DNA of 64,000 nt from Annona cherimola. Lineage: Eukaryota > Streptophyta > Magnoliopsida > Magnoliales > Annonaceae. The position numbers and the translations under genes are program-made. Below, piece after piece: positions 10,301-22,619 of the stretch. Positions within the stretch are counted from its first letter, which is position 1. The number at the start of each line of letters is the position of its first letter. Below the pieces are notes generated by a model. The model was not told where the DNA came from. It worked only from the letters and a program-made list of their open reading frames with translations, and did not search any database. The DNA lies in the NCBI GenBank assembly GCA_030490835.1, contig CM059975.1:49715174-49779173 (forward strand), read 5' to 3'.

Positions 10301-13052
10301 TTTGAATTTATATTAAATCTTTTTAACAACCCCATACATATATAACTCAGTGATTGTTCATCACTTCATTTAATCTCCATGTTTAGAGTTCTGAGCATAT
10401 GAAATCATTCCATTTGCTTGTTTTCCAACCTTTAACAAGCCAAATTCACATTAAATTTTTGAAAGGTAATCTATTTCAATTTATCCACATGTATATTCAT
10501 ATTTGTCATATATTACTCCTATCCTTTCATTTCTTTGCATGTACATATAAAGAATTATTAACCAATAATTCTGATAATCAACTTAAGGGTTTATATAGGA
10601 TCTATAGCATGCTAAATTCCATCAAAATTTCTGAAACTTATCCTTTTTTACAAAACGGCCCCATATGCTCTCATATTTTCAAATTTCATTTATGAAATTT
10701 GTACCTTAACTATACATACATGAGATGCTATTCATCAACTCTTCTTATAATCATTTATAGGGCTCATTTATGATTCATAATAACCTAAATTAACATAAAA
10801 TTTTTGAAACTTTAATTATAACAGAAATTTAAATTTATTCATAATTTAAGCATCCCCTTGAAGGTATACCCATGTATGACATATTTTTAATTCATTAACC
10901 CCTAATGCTTGTAATTCATCATATAACAATTTTGAATAAAATTAAAATACCCAGAATTTCCTTCCTTTCATCCAGATTTCACGTCCCATTAATTTGCAAA
11001 ATTTCACATTTTCTCTTATGCAGTTTGGACGGTAATTATCATAGCATAATTATTATATATATTTTTCCTCCTCCATATACTGCTGAAAGTTAATTGGGCA
11101 AGGCATAAAAATTTATTGAAATCCGCTGGACGTGAATTTGGGCATGAATTAAATGACACATATAAAAATTTAATACCACATATCTGCTGGATGTAGTTTT
11201 GGAAAGAAATAAATAAAATGAAAATTTTATTTTATAACATAGCTGTTGAACGTAAATCTGGGCAGGAAAAATAAATATGAAAATTCTTTTCATATCACAT
11301 CTGTTGGACGTGATTTTGGGCAGGAATTAAAAGGCATAAAAATTTTAATACCACACATCTGTTGGACGTAATTTTGGGCAGAAATGATTAAAATGAAAAT
11401 TTAGCAAATATCTGGAATTTTGGACGTCCAATTAAAATGAGCTAAATAGTTTTTTTCTTCCCTGAACTTCTGGACGTAAAGGGAGCATGAATTTAAAAAA
11501 ATAAAAAATCATTGCAGCACACCTGTTGAACGTGAAATGGGATATGGAATAAATGACAAAAACCACTGCAACATACCTGGAATATTGGACGTCCTTGCTG
11601 CCATTGAATTTTCCATTTTTTTTCCCTTTTCACGTGAAAGCATTCACTCCATTGCTGCCCATTACATTTTTATAAGGAGCTGAAACTGCCCCTTTTTGCC
11701 ACCGAAATTTTCATGAAATTTTAATTCATTTAATATGCTGTATCAATTTTAACCGTCCACTCCTCTCCCTTTTATCATCAATAAATCTGGACAATCCATT
11801 TCATTACTTGCTGCCTAAGTTTCCACACCCCTATGGCCTACCTAGATGCCCTAATTTCCATCCTATTTTGCTGAAAAATAATTTTATATAATTATTTGAT
11901 AGTTGCTGCAAATAATTGGACGTGCATGCTGTCCCTTGCATTTAAATGCTGCTGAAATTTTCCACCGTTAAATAATCTGTCTAATTAAAAATCAGCTGTG
12001 GACGTGCATTTTCCATGCAGATTTTCAAATTTTTTATTAAATAATAATTGCTTAAAATTTATGCCAATGACTGTCCACTATATGCACATTAATTTAGCCT
12101 TATATTATGGCATTTTATGCCATAAAATTCCCCTTTAATTTGTGGCCATTTATTTATCCTATTTGCATAGGTAATTTAATCATATATTTATCATTAAAAA
12201 AATTGAAATATAATGCATATCACCATGGGCGTTCCCAGCATGTGTCACATATGCACCTTAGCTTAGTTATATAAAAATCTCATCTCAAAAACATAAGTAG
12301 ATGCTAAGATATTAGCAAAATAATTTAATTCACAAAATATCATAAAATCTTAGTCGATTAATCCATTTCCTTTCATAATTTTTATGATCCAAACCATCCA
12401 TATGATTAAACCCATAATTATACGCTAGTCTTTCAACTTTCACCTCAATTGGCCTTATAGGCGTTAAGTTATGAATTTTCTTGTGTTTTTCAACTTAATG
12501 TGTTAATTATCATCCTAATTTCCATAAATCAAATTATGAAAAATTAAAAATATTATTCATGATATATTTATGTTTTCCAATTTTCATTAAGCCGCTTTAA
12601 TCCTATTAACCCATTTTTGCCTATAACGATTAATTTAATCATCATTTATAATTATTGGTTCTAATTGTAATAAATTCTCAAAATAATAAAATCATTCAAA
12701 ATCCCATTAAATCTTTCATGAATTATATTTATGTGCGTAATGTATACCCGTAAACCCCTCATAGATTAAGGTACTATATCATCTCAGGCTATCTCTTAAA
12801 TTTTTTTCAAGCCATTCTATCTTGTAAATAATAAGATATGAATATATCAATTATTAAATCAAAAATTAAAATGATAAATAATATTAATTGTATTTTTCAC
12901 ATAAACATTAATTCATCCTTCAGAGTGCATAATTATCATAATCATCTTGAAAAATTAATTAATCACTTTGTTAAAATTAATTTTCTTTAATTTCATCTCG
13001 ACACATGCTTTGAACTAGATTTGTTAGGTTCTAACGTAGGTGGGGTTTAACA
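7369..13052 (-). repeat. Element C 3' LTR (5.7 kb)
   Basis: On the minus strand it starts TGTTAAACCCC and ends GGGGCGCCACA. It carries the GC-rich block with hairpin CTCCC/GGGAG (8559-8595), four GGACA/TGTCC palindromes (8176-8396), a tandem duplication of about 38 bp near 8937-9012 and the GGACGT repeat array (11096-11595). The 98-codon ORF at 10399 is present identically in the other LTR and is considered chance. Confidence 0.92.
11096..11595 (-). repeat. Degenerate ~60-bp tandem repeats with GGACGT in LTR C
   Basis: About seven or eight units share a core like CTGTTGGACGTNNNTTTGGGCAG followed by an A-rich tract and TACCACA. The same array occurs in the other LTR at about 19115-19615. Some units contain the full palindrome TGGACGTCCA (11421-11430). 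Listed on the element's strand, although the core reads best on the plus strand. Confidence 0.65.
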
Positions 13053-13087
13053 TCCTCCCCCCTTTTAATTGGTTTCGTCCCGAAACC
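13053..13087 (-). other. Element C polypurine tract and pre-PPT hairpin
   Basis: On the minus strand, hairpin GGTTTCG-GGA-CGAAACC (13087-13071) is followed by AAAAGGGGGGAGGA directly before the 3' LTR. The PPT primes plus-strand cDNA. The hairpin is shared with A, B and H. Confidence 0.85.
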
Positions 13088-13092
13088 TGTTA

Positions 13093-14720
13093 TACTCCAA
13101 ATAATCCGTCATGCCTCTGCGTTGTTGTAATTAAACCTTGTCAGTTTCATATATACTTGATTCTATCAAAGAGATATTATCCATTTCTTCTACTAGCAAT
13201 ACAAATGTGGTCACATCTGTGCATATTGTACGCAGTATAAAAATCAAACAATAGCATCCCCAATTCCCGAGAACATATGTCATACCTATAACCATTTCCT
13301 CCTCTTATGCTTATGACTCGGTGCGAGCCAACATATGCATCTGCACTGAATTTGTAGAAGCACCTCGTTGGTTAGCAACTGCGGTCCTTTGTTGCTAGGC
13401 TAATCTTCCTTGCTTTATTACTTTCTGCATTTTATTTAGACATTCCGGAGTAATGTATCCTACTTGATTTGAGATGAAATATTTTAATAATCTTGCCTTA
13501 GCACTTTTAGAGTTCTTTGCTACTTGACCAATCTATTCATACTTATAACATTGGTTTCAATCATTTAATTATTCATAAAAGAAACATTTTTGACAATTTT
13601 AACCAGTTAGAGCACCTAGCCTGTTTAGGTTTAACTTCCGTTTCCTTGCCAAATTTTCTGTTTCTTTCTTTTCCTATATCATGTTCCTAAGAGTCAGAAT
13701 GAAGCTATCCTTGCCCTTGCGGTGATTCTTGGTTCTTAATGATTCCATTTCCAAAGTTCTTATCTTTTCTATACTTGATACATAATTCCAAATCAAAAGA
13801 GGTGTAAAATTTTTTGTTTTAAATATGGCCTTAGCCCTTGTAGAAAACTTTGTATTTTTTTTTTTGAGATACATTTGTTATCCATTCGATATACCTTACC
13901 AGGGCATTAAATTTTATTGCATATCTCATCACTGTCAGTTTTTTTTTCCTGACATAATTTCTTAAATTCAATAACTTTTCTACTTTGGAGATCTACTAGG
14001 AGATACTCTTTATTGAATTTTCCGTATACATTTGTCATATCTTTTTTTTTCTCTCTGATTGTGGCATAGAAATTAAGGAGGTCTCCCATCATTCCTAAAC
14101 ATCTTCAATCAATAAATGAGTGATGCATGGAACCTTCTGGTTATCATTACAAGGGAAAATTCTAAACAACTTCTTATTTCCAGCCATTCATTACTCTACC
14201 TTAATAGAATCCAATTCACTTATGAGCGTAGGGGGATGTGGAGCTAAAAAGAAACATTAATATTCTTCCTGTATGTTTCTAACATATTATCTCTAGTTCT
14301 TATATATCTTAGTATTGGATTAGCAAGTGTGACATGCATCAACCTACTTCTTTCATGTTTTTCTAAATAATTCCATTAGGCCTCTTCCTGAAGATCTTGA
14401 ATTATTTTCACTATTTCGGCTGCCCATTTCCGAGTAGTCTGCTACATAGTTTCTATTATATTTGGGGGTTATCTACGCTTCTATAAGTTCTATCTGAGTA
14501 GTGTTACTTATAACAGTTCTACCTTCAACTTTTGGTTCACAGTTGACATTTGCTCGTCATTGAAGAGTTCTTGGGTTTTGATTGTCCTTTCTATCTTGAT
14601 TACTTAGATCTGTTCCCATTAGCTTACAAATTTCTTATTTGCAACCACCCTTTTCTTTACTCAATCTAGCCTTAGCTCCTGTAATAGACATAATAGTTTC
14701 TACATATATATAAATATCGT
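13093..14720 (-). pseudogene. gag: gag and start of protease, element C, decayed
   Basis: Two short open segments (13907-14092 and 13674-13874) translate to gag motifs FNKEYLLVDL, KVIEFKKLCQ, then LLIWNYVSSIEK and EMESLRTKN, homologous to A's gag. Downstream a decayed knuckle (CYKYE then stop) and a stretch related to A's linker and protease start (around 13250-13330, EEEMVIG) are readable before the pol deletion. Many stops and frameshifts are present. It cannot encode a working Gag. Confidence 0.75.
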
Positions 14721-15270
14721 CTCTCGTTTTATCATGAAACAAGTCATATCATACATAATCATTATATTAAATAGAAAGATTTCCAATCTTTCCCTTTCCT
14801 ATACATATATTTATATATTTATCATACAAGTGCAATACGTTTCACTTATACCTTAATAACACCTTTACATCAAAACATCATACATTCAAAAAGTCAAAAG
14901 AGACTTTTGCTAACTTCGTTTATCGTAATCTCACTACCTAGTGCCAGACTAGTTCGATACCTTTTTCGTCTTTTTCCATTCTCTATGGACCCTTTCACTG
15001 AGGTCTTTTATTATCATTTGCACTTTCATTTTCTGTAACTCATCATTGTCTTTTTCATCAGTTCATCTAATCACTATAGAGAGAAAATCCTTTCATACAT
15101 ATCCTTCAATTACATTGAGATTAAAGGAAATCCCAAACAATTTTCCTCTTCTTCCTGACCCATAACGATTCAATTCTACATTATAGAAAACAATACATGA
15201 TGATATATAGATACATATCATAATTTCAATTCACTTCTTTCCCTTCCTTTATTTTTTTCTATACCTATTT

Positions 15271-15579
15271 TCCTATCCTTGTCATAATATCACTCTCGGT
15301 GATATCCTATCCTTCTTTCATATTTTATATTTCACTTTCTATGCCTATTCACCAATCCTTGCTAGGATACTATTTCTGTGATATATCTATTCTTTTGACA
15401 TCTAGATACTAATTCTTTCTCGGATATCAAATTCTGTGACATCAAATCTTTTCCTTCTCTGCTTATTTACAAATTCTTACTTTGATATCTAGCTCTGTAG
15501 TATCAGATTTATCCTTTCATCATCCTTTATTTTCTCCTTCTCCTGCCTATTTACCAATTCATGCTCTGATACCAACTTC
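15271..15579 (-). repeat. Array of PBS-like repeats in the leader of element C
   Basis: Five imperfect units of about 60-85 bp, at roughly 15271, 15352, 15411, 15471 and 15561, each contain a decayed copy of the PBS region. The plus-strand core resembles 'aattcttgctctgatac...ctctgtg'. Only the last, nearest the LTR, is a perfect PBS. B and H show at least one similar extra unit. Confidence 0.6.
15563..15575 (-). other. Primer-binding site of element C (initiator Met-tRNA)
   Basis: The minus strand reads TTGGTATCAGAGC four bases after the LTR end, a perfect match to the Met-tRNA complement. Confidence 0.92.
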
Positions 15580-18500
15580 TGTGGCGCCCCAAACCGAGAC
15601 GTCACTTCCTTACCTCAAGATCATATTGATTGGTAAATGTAAATTAGGATTGTTGCCCTGATCACGCGGCGGGTTCTTAATTTGATTTCGTCAAATTTTT
15701 TTTTCGATTTATTCCTTTATCCATTCTCATTTCTTTTCTTGATGTCTCTCTTCATTCGTCTTGTAACCAATGATACACTTATAATTTCATTACACAGAGC
15801 ATTTTAACCTACTACATGGTTCGCTTTCATACTAATTCATAAACGTATCCCCTGTCAGTTGACATCTAGTATATACATCATACATAAAATCTTCATCTCA
15901 TTTTCTTACATTTTTGGTTTACACAACCTGGCCAACTATAACCACGTAACGTTCATTCGTAATTGAATACTAAACACATTCACTTGTAGACATACATTAT
16001 CGCATCTTAAAAATTCCAAACATATCATTCAATACACATATTGAATACTATATCATACCTTTCCTCAAAATACATCATGTTTTCCACCTCTTGAGCTCCC
16101 CTATACCTGTTTGAGGTTTGGGAAAGCAAAACGTGAGTGATGGACTCAGTAAGCAAGCATTTTGCATTTTCATATAAATATATTTCTCTCTGTTTAGTAG
16201 AAGACTCTTATCAAGAATCAATTTTCAACAGGAATAAACCTTTCATGAAAACCTGTCATAAAACTTTGCATTTAAATCCTTCATAATTCCTATCATTTAA
16301 ATCATACATGACAACTTTTCATATAAACCATTTATAAAAGAACAAAGGAATGTCTTAAATTATATTCACGTGTACCTATATTCATGAGGACAATCTTATG
16401 TCCTAAATCGTTTGCATAGAAACCTTAACATATAAGGACAATTTTATGTCCTGAAAACAATTTCATATAAAACCTTTTCAATATAACACATGCATATATA
16501 AAAGTGTTCTGAAGTAAAATGAGTAAACATTATTTTCTGTGGACAGTGATATGTCCTAAAATATCATTGAATAAACTTTAATTCATGTGGACATCATCAT
16601 GTCCAAAACATATCCCTATGTCCCCATTTTAGGGTTTTTAAAACAAATGATATGCATATACGTTTGTAACCCTCTGTTAGGTGACACTTACAAGTAATTA
16701 TCCCTCCATAGGAAAGAAACATTTCATGTGACTACACCGCTAGCTAGGCACACTCGTTTGTATTCGCATCGTTATGCTATCATGATTTCATAAAATCAAC
16801 ACAATCCTAAATCCATGTAATTTTCCAAATAAACACTTAATATCATAAATCCATTACAGTCCTCGACTGAGTCCATCTCAAATAGAGAACTAGACATAAT
16901 TATTTTTCCAAAATAAAACATTTTCATAAACTGTTTTCAAATAATAATACAAGAATGACCACTCTTAAAGAATTTTAAAAAACACGTTAATAAATCAATT
17001 TTACGAAATATTTATAATACTCGAGAAAACATCATTTTTAAGAATATTTCTTTTTTATTGATAAACTGTTTTAGATTCATTTTGTAAATATTTTCGTTCC
17101 CTTTTTCTAGGCTTTTTATGAACAAAGGATAGGCAAACACATCTATTTCCATTTTATTGGCATTATACGCCTTGACCACATACTATCCTTACCATATTGA
17201 TGTAGAGAAGTGTTTGCACCATCTTTTGGAAAAAATAGCCATCAAATCGTTTTATAACATCGAGTATCGAGTGAGTCATTCTTAAAACTCTTTTAGAAAG
17301 AAACACATGAGTACAAAACATTTTTTCCAAAGTAATTCAATCTATAAAGAGATTGAAAGTATTTTGAAAGTTTATTTCAAAACATCTGTATAAATCATTT
17401 TAAAACATTTATAAGTCATTTCAAATACCCTATTTATTTACAAATATCATTATATGAAAAATCGTTTAAAGTTTCTCAAAACCCTTTAGGAATAGAATTC
17501 CTAATGTCTGTTTTTAATATCATCTTAGAAAAGAATTAAAAATTCTTTAATCTTAAATGTCTTTGAAATAGCATTTCTAGGAATTTACTTAACCAAAAAT
17601 CATCTTCAAACATATCATATATGGAATAAAATCATACCATCAAAACTTGGGCATGCTTAAAATGAAGCAATGCTAAACTTTTACATTAAAGTCATATTTT
17701 CAAGAATGGAATTCGCTTACTCTGTAAGCAAAACTTAAAAATCATCAATACATGTATTTCAAACAAAATCAATATTCATGAAGGTTGGCTTACTTACCAT
17801 GTAAGCAACCCTAAAACATCTTAATAATACATGTTCAAATCATTTCAACATTTAATAACAAAATAGCATTTGAAAATGCTATCTAAAGTATCATTATAAA
17901 GCATTTGTAATCATTTCAACTTTCTAAATGAAATCAATATTTCCAAAAGGTTGCTTGCTTACCTGCGTCGATTCCTTTGTGCTTTCAATCCCTCGCTTTC
18001 TCCTTCAACTCACATATACGTGTCACATGGTTTAATCCCATATGGTGCGTATCATGCTAACTTTAAATCATTCTTTCCTTGACATTAGCACTTGTATTTC
18101 CCTATAACCACATATCCATACAAATTTAATACATAGGTTGTTCCTTTCCTTCTATACTTATATTTTATATAGGGATTTCTTGAAATTACTCAAGATATCC
18201 TTTCATATCCTATAATATACAAATCTTTATAAGCATAGTAATGGCTCATTTTATTAAATACCCATGTGTAAGGTATTTATTCACTTAAATTTTTAAAAGA
18301 CTTGTTTATATTCAACTCTTTGAATTTATATTAAATCTTTTTAACAACCCCATACATATATAACTCAGTGATTGTTCATCACTTCATTTAATCTCCATGT
18401 TTAGAGTTCTGAGCATATGAAATCATTCCATTTGCTTGTTTTCCAACCTTTAACAAGCCAAATTCACATTAAATTTTTGAAAGGTAATCTATTTCAATTT

Positions 18501-20912
18501 ATCCACATGTATATTCATATTTGTCATATATTACTCCTATCCTTTCATTTCTTTGCATGTACATATAAAGAATTATTAACCAATAATTCTGATAATCAAC
18601 TTAAGGGTTTATATAGGATCTATAGCATGCTAAATTCCATCAAAATTTCTGAAACTTATCCTTTTTTACAAAACGGCCCCATATGCTCTCATATTTTCAA
18701 ATTTCATTTATGAAATTTGTACCTTAACTATACATACATGAGATGCTATTCATCAACTCTTCTTATAATCATTTATAGGGATCATTTATGATTCATAATA
18801 CCATAAATTAACATAAAATTTTTGAAACTTTAATTATAACAGAAATTTAAATTTATTCATAATTTAAGCATCCCCTTGAAGGTATACCCATGTATGACAT
18901 ATTTTTAATTCATTAACCCCTAATGCTTGTAATTCATCATATAACAATTTTGAATTAAATTAAAATACCCAGAATTTCCTTCCTTTCATCCAGATTTCAC
19001 GTCCCATTAATTTGCAAAATTTCACATTTTCTCTTATGCAGTTTGGACGGTAATTATCATAGCATAATTATTATATATATTTTTCCTCCTCCATATACTG
19101 CTGAAAGTTAATTGGGCAAGGCATAAAAATTTATTGAAATCCGCTGGACGTGAATTTGGGCATGAATTAAATGACACATATAAAAATTTAATACCACATA
19201 TCTGCTGGATGTAGTTTTGGACAGAAATAAATAAAATGAAAATTTTATTTTATAACATAGCTGTTGAACGTAAATCTAGGCAGGAAAAATAAATATGAAA
19301 ATTCTTTTCATATCACATCTGTTGGACGTGATTTTGGGCAGGAATTGAAAGGCATAAAAATTTTAATACCACACATCTGTTGGATGTAAGTTTTGGGCAG
19401 AAATGATTAAAACGAAAATTTCTAAAATATCTAGAATTTTGGACGTCCAATTAAAATGAGCTAAATTATTTTTTTCTTCCCTGAACTTCTGGACGTAAAG
19501 GGAGCATGAATTTAAAAAAAACAAAAAATCATTGCAGCACACCTGTTGAACGTGAAATGGGATATGGAATAAATGACAAAAACCACTGCAACATACCTGG
19601 AATATTGGACGTCCTTGCTGCCATTGAATTTTCCATTTTTTTCCCTTTTCACGTGAAAGCATTCACTCCATTGCTGCCCATTGCATTTTTATAAGGAGTT
19701 GAAACTAACCCTTTTTGCACCGAAATTTTCATGAAATTTTAATTCATTTAATATGCTGTATCAATTTTAACCGTCCACTCCTCTCCCTTTTATCATCAAT
19801 AAATCTGGACCATCCATTTCATTACTTGCTGCCTAAGTTTCCACACCCCTATGGCCTACCTAGATGCCCTAATTTCCACCCTATTTTGCTGAAAAATAAT
19901 TTTATATAATTATTTGATAGATGTTGCAAATAATTGGACGTGCATGCTGTCACTTGCATTTAAATGCTGCTGAAAATTTCCACCGTTAAATAATCTGTCT
20001 AATTAAAAATCATCCGTGGACGTGCATTTTCCATGTAGATTTTCACATTTTTTATTAAATAATAATTGCTTAAAATTTATGCACATGACTGTCCACTATA
20101 TGCACGTTAATTTAGCCTTATATTATGGCATTTTATGCCATAAAATTCCCCTTTAATTTGTGGCCATTTATTTATCTTATTTGCATAGGTAATTTAATTA
20201 TATATTTATCATTAAAAATTTTGAAATATAATGCATATCACCATGGGCGTTCCCACCATGTGTCACATATGCACCTTATCTTAGTCATATAAAATTCTCA
20301 TCTAAAAAACATAAGTAGATGCTAAGATATTAGCAAAATAATTTAATTCATAAAATATCATAAAATCTTAGTCGATTAATCCATTTCCTTTCATAATTTT
20401 TATGATCCAAACCATCCATATGATTAAACCCATAATTATATGCTAGTCTTTCAAATTTCACCTCAATTGGCCTTATAGGCGTTAAGTTATGAATTTTCTT
20501 GTGTTTTTCAACTTAATGTGTTAATTATCATCCTAATTTCCATAAATAAAATCATTCAAAATCCCATTAAATCTTTCATGAATTATATTTATGTGCGTAA
20601 TGTATACCCGTAAACCCTTCATAGATTAAGGTATTATATCATCTCAGGCTATCTCTTAAATTTTTTTCAAGCCATTCTGTCTTGTAAATAATAAGATATG
20701 AATATATCAATTATTAAATCGAAAATTAAAATGATAAATAATATTAATTGTATTTTTCACATAAACATTAATTCATCCTTCAGAGTGCATAATTATCATA
20801 ATCATCTTGAAAAATTAATTAATCACTTTGTTAAAATTAATTTTCTTTAATTTCATCTCGACACATGCTTTGAACTAGATTTGTTAGGTTCTAACGTAGG
20901 TGGGGTTTCACA
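15580..20912 (-). repeat. Element C 5' LTR (5.3 kb)
   Basis: On the minus strand it starts TGTGAAACCCC and ends GGGGCGCCACA. Compared with the 3' copy it lacks about 150 bp including the GC-rich block (after the TAGCTAGG at 16749) and about 145 bp near 20545, and has one copy of the 38-bp unit duplicated at 8937. Indels therefore explain most of the 351-bp length difference. Confidence 0.92.
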
Positions 20913-21146
20913 ACTCTTAATGTATGATGTTTGATGTTATAAAAATATAAATGCATTTGATTTCATTCAAATGCTAAGTTATATGAAAAAGGAAAGGTCA
21001 TTGATCTTTCTAGATTATATGATTGAATAGAAATGATATGCATGATTCTATAATAAGATACGTTTACACTAATATGATTTTATATGTTGCTTTCTACAAC
21101 ATGTCTATCACCTTAGTTTTTGAACAAGGGAAAGGCAGTTGCAAAT

Positions 21147-22200
21147 ATGAGCCAACAGGAAAGAAGAGAAGCCAGTAGCAAACCTAAAATGACCATGGCA
21201 GTAAGGACAAGTGAGTCCATGAACTCGTCAGCGACGGGCTACTATGAACCCTGAGTCAAAGGATTGGATGTGTTACCATTATAAGAATACCTCACAGGTA
21301 GAAAGAGTAGAGGAAAGGATAACTGCAGCTGTAAAAAGAGCTATGCAGTAGGCCGCCCAAGATTATGTAGCCAAGTAGTAGAAATAATACAAGGTCTTTG
21401 GGAAAATACCCAACAGGACCAATTAGAAGAAGGTAGAAAAGATGGACTGGTACAGGTAATAAATTTTTACCTAGTACCCAAACTTTTAAAGGGTTGATAA
21501 TAGAAAGATAGAAATGAATGAAAAGGTTAATAATGCCTTTCTAGCTTAGTATCCACCTAAGTTCTCAGGTGAATCAGATTTTATTCAAGCCGAGCAGTGG
21601 ATGACTGAACCCAAGAACATGTTTAAGATTTGAACATGTAGTCTTATGTGATATCTAAGCATTGATTGGCAATGCTTATAAGTAATAGGAAACCCTAAAT
21701 AACTATTATGCCATAATCAAAGAAGGTAATTTGGAAGAATTGATGAGAAATATTTTCCAATAGGACACCAGGATGTAATACATGTTGGTAATAAACATGT
21801 ACAATTAGGGCAAGGATAACTTGCCACTAAAAACTAAGGAACCTGGTGTAAGGAAAAGAAAGGAGTAAGAAAAGTTAGTTCAACCAAAGTTAATTGCAGC
21901 TATTGGTTGATAGAAAATCTCTACAAATTATTGCAAAAAGGTGTAGCAAACTATGCCTAGCTAGCATGTATGGAAGGAAAAGAAAATTAAACATATGATG
22001 CCACAGAAGTTGGTAATGGTAGATAAATGAAGAAAAATGAAGGCAAGAATAATTGTCAGGATTCTCTTTAATTCCGATGTGGTCGGAAGATAGGTGTGAG
22101 AGGTAATTCTCTATGATGACAATGAGCTCATGAGAAATGAGATTAAAAAGAATGATAAGCACTCTTACTAGTTTATGGAAATTGGAAAGGGAGATAAGGA
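21147..22200 (+). pseudogene. gag: gag remnant of element B
   Basis: An ATG at 21147 starts MSQQERREAS, also found at the start of gag in element H (54158, minus). A stop follows after about 36 codons. The capsid start is readable at 21514-21637 (NAFLA, PPKFSGES, AEQWM), parallel to A's NAFLAQ, PPKFFGKP and AEQWT. Later sequence is collinear with H but too decayed to read. No zinc knuckle or pol is seen. Confidence 0.75.
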
Positions 22201-22619
22201 AGAAAATGTTTTAGACTGGTTTATTACTAGTACTCCTATTAAGTAGTCTACACTAGCATAATCTAGTTGTAGGCATTATGAAGTGAGGATGAATATGTGA
22301 ATTAGCAAAAGTATCTTTTGCTTTTAATGAAATATGTATAAAATTTTATGTTAGAGCAATTTTGCTCTTTGCTATAGAAATGAAGGTATTTATGTTATAT
22401 GAACTTTACGTGTAGAAAAAAATATGATTGTTGTTGATCTCTACTTGATATGATTGAATGGGTAACTTAAAACTTACCCTATCATAAGACGAGAAATGAT
22501 GCAATTTCTCTATGTACAAGGAAAAACAGTATGAAATGACACAAATGAAAGGACAAATGTCAATGAGAAACCCATGTGTGAACAAGGAACAGTAGAGATG
22601 AGCAATAGGTCTAATGGAC
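22201..22619 (+). other. Element B 3' non-coding region with a conserved hairpin
   Basis: Collinear with the minus-strand region of H (48335-47960) and resuming at 25925-26038 after solo LTR D. It contains hairpin AGAGCAA-TT-TTGCTCT at 22353-22368, matched in H by AGAGCAA-AAG-TTGCTCT at 48202-48218. No ORF is supported. Confidence 0.6.

Larger units (their letters stand above)
7369..20912 (-). mobile_element. Element C: non-autonomous Gypsy element with 5.3-5.7-kb LTRs
   Basis: It is a complete 13.5-kb insertion in reverse orientation, flanked by perfect duplications actct (7364-7368 and 20913-20917). The structure on the minus strand is 5' LTR 20912-15580, PBS, about 2.5 kb internal region with gag and protease-start remnants, pre-PPT hairpin, PPT, and 3' LTR 13052-7369. 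LTRs make up about 80% of its length. The two LTRs are nearly identical over long stretches, including a 297-bp identical stretch at 10399-10695 and 18417-18713, so insertion was fairly recent. Yet gag is broken and pol is absent, which implies replication proteins supplied in trans. Confidence 0.92.

Noticed and set aside
10399..10695. 98-codon ORF, identical at 18417-18713
   Set aside because: It occurs twice only because it lies in both LTRs of element C. It has no recognisable domain, is AT-rich and is not kept open in other LTRs here.
11096..11595. Regular repeats considered as CRISPR-like or satellite
   Set aside because: Units are degenerate, without constant spacers, and lie within a retrotransposon LTR of a plant genome.
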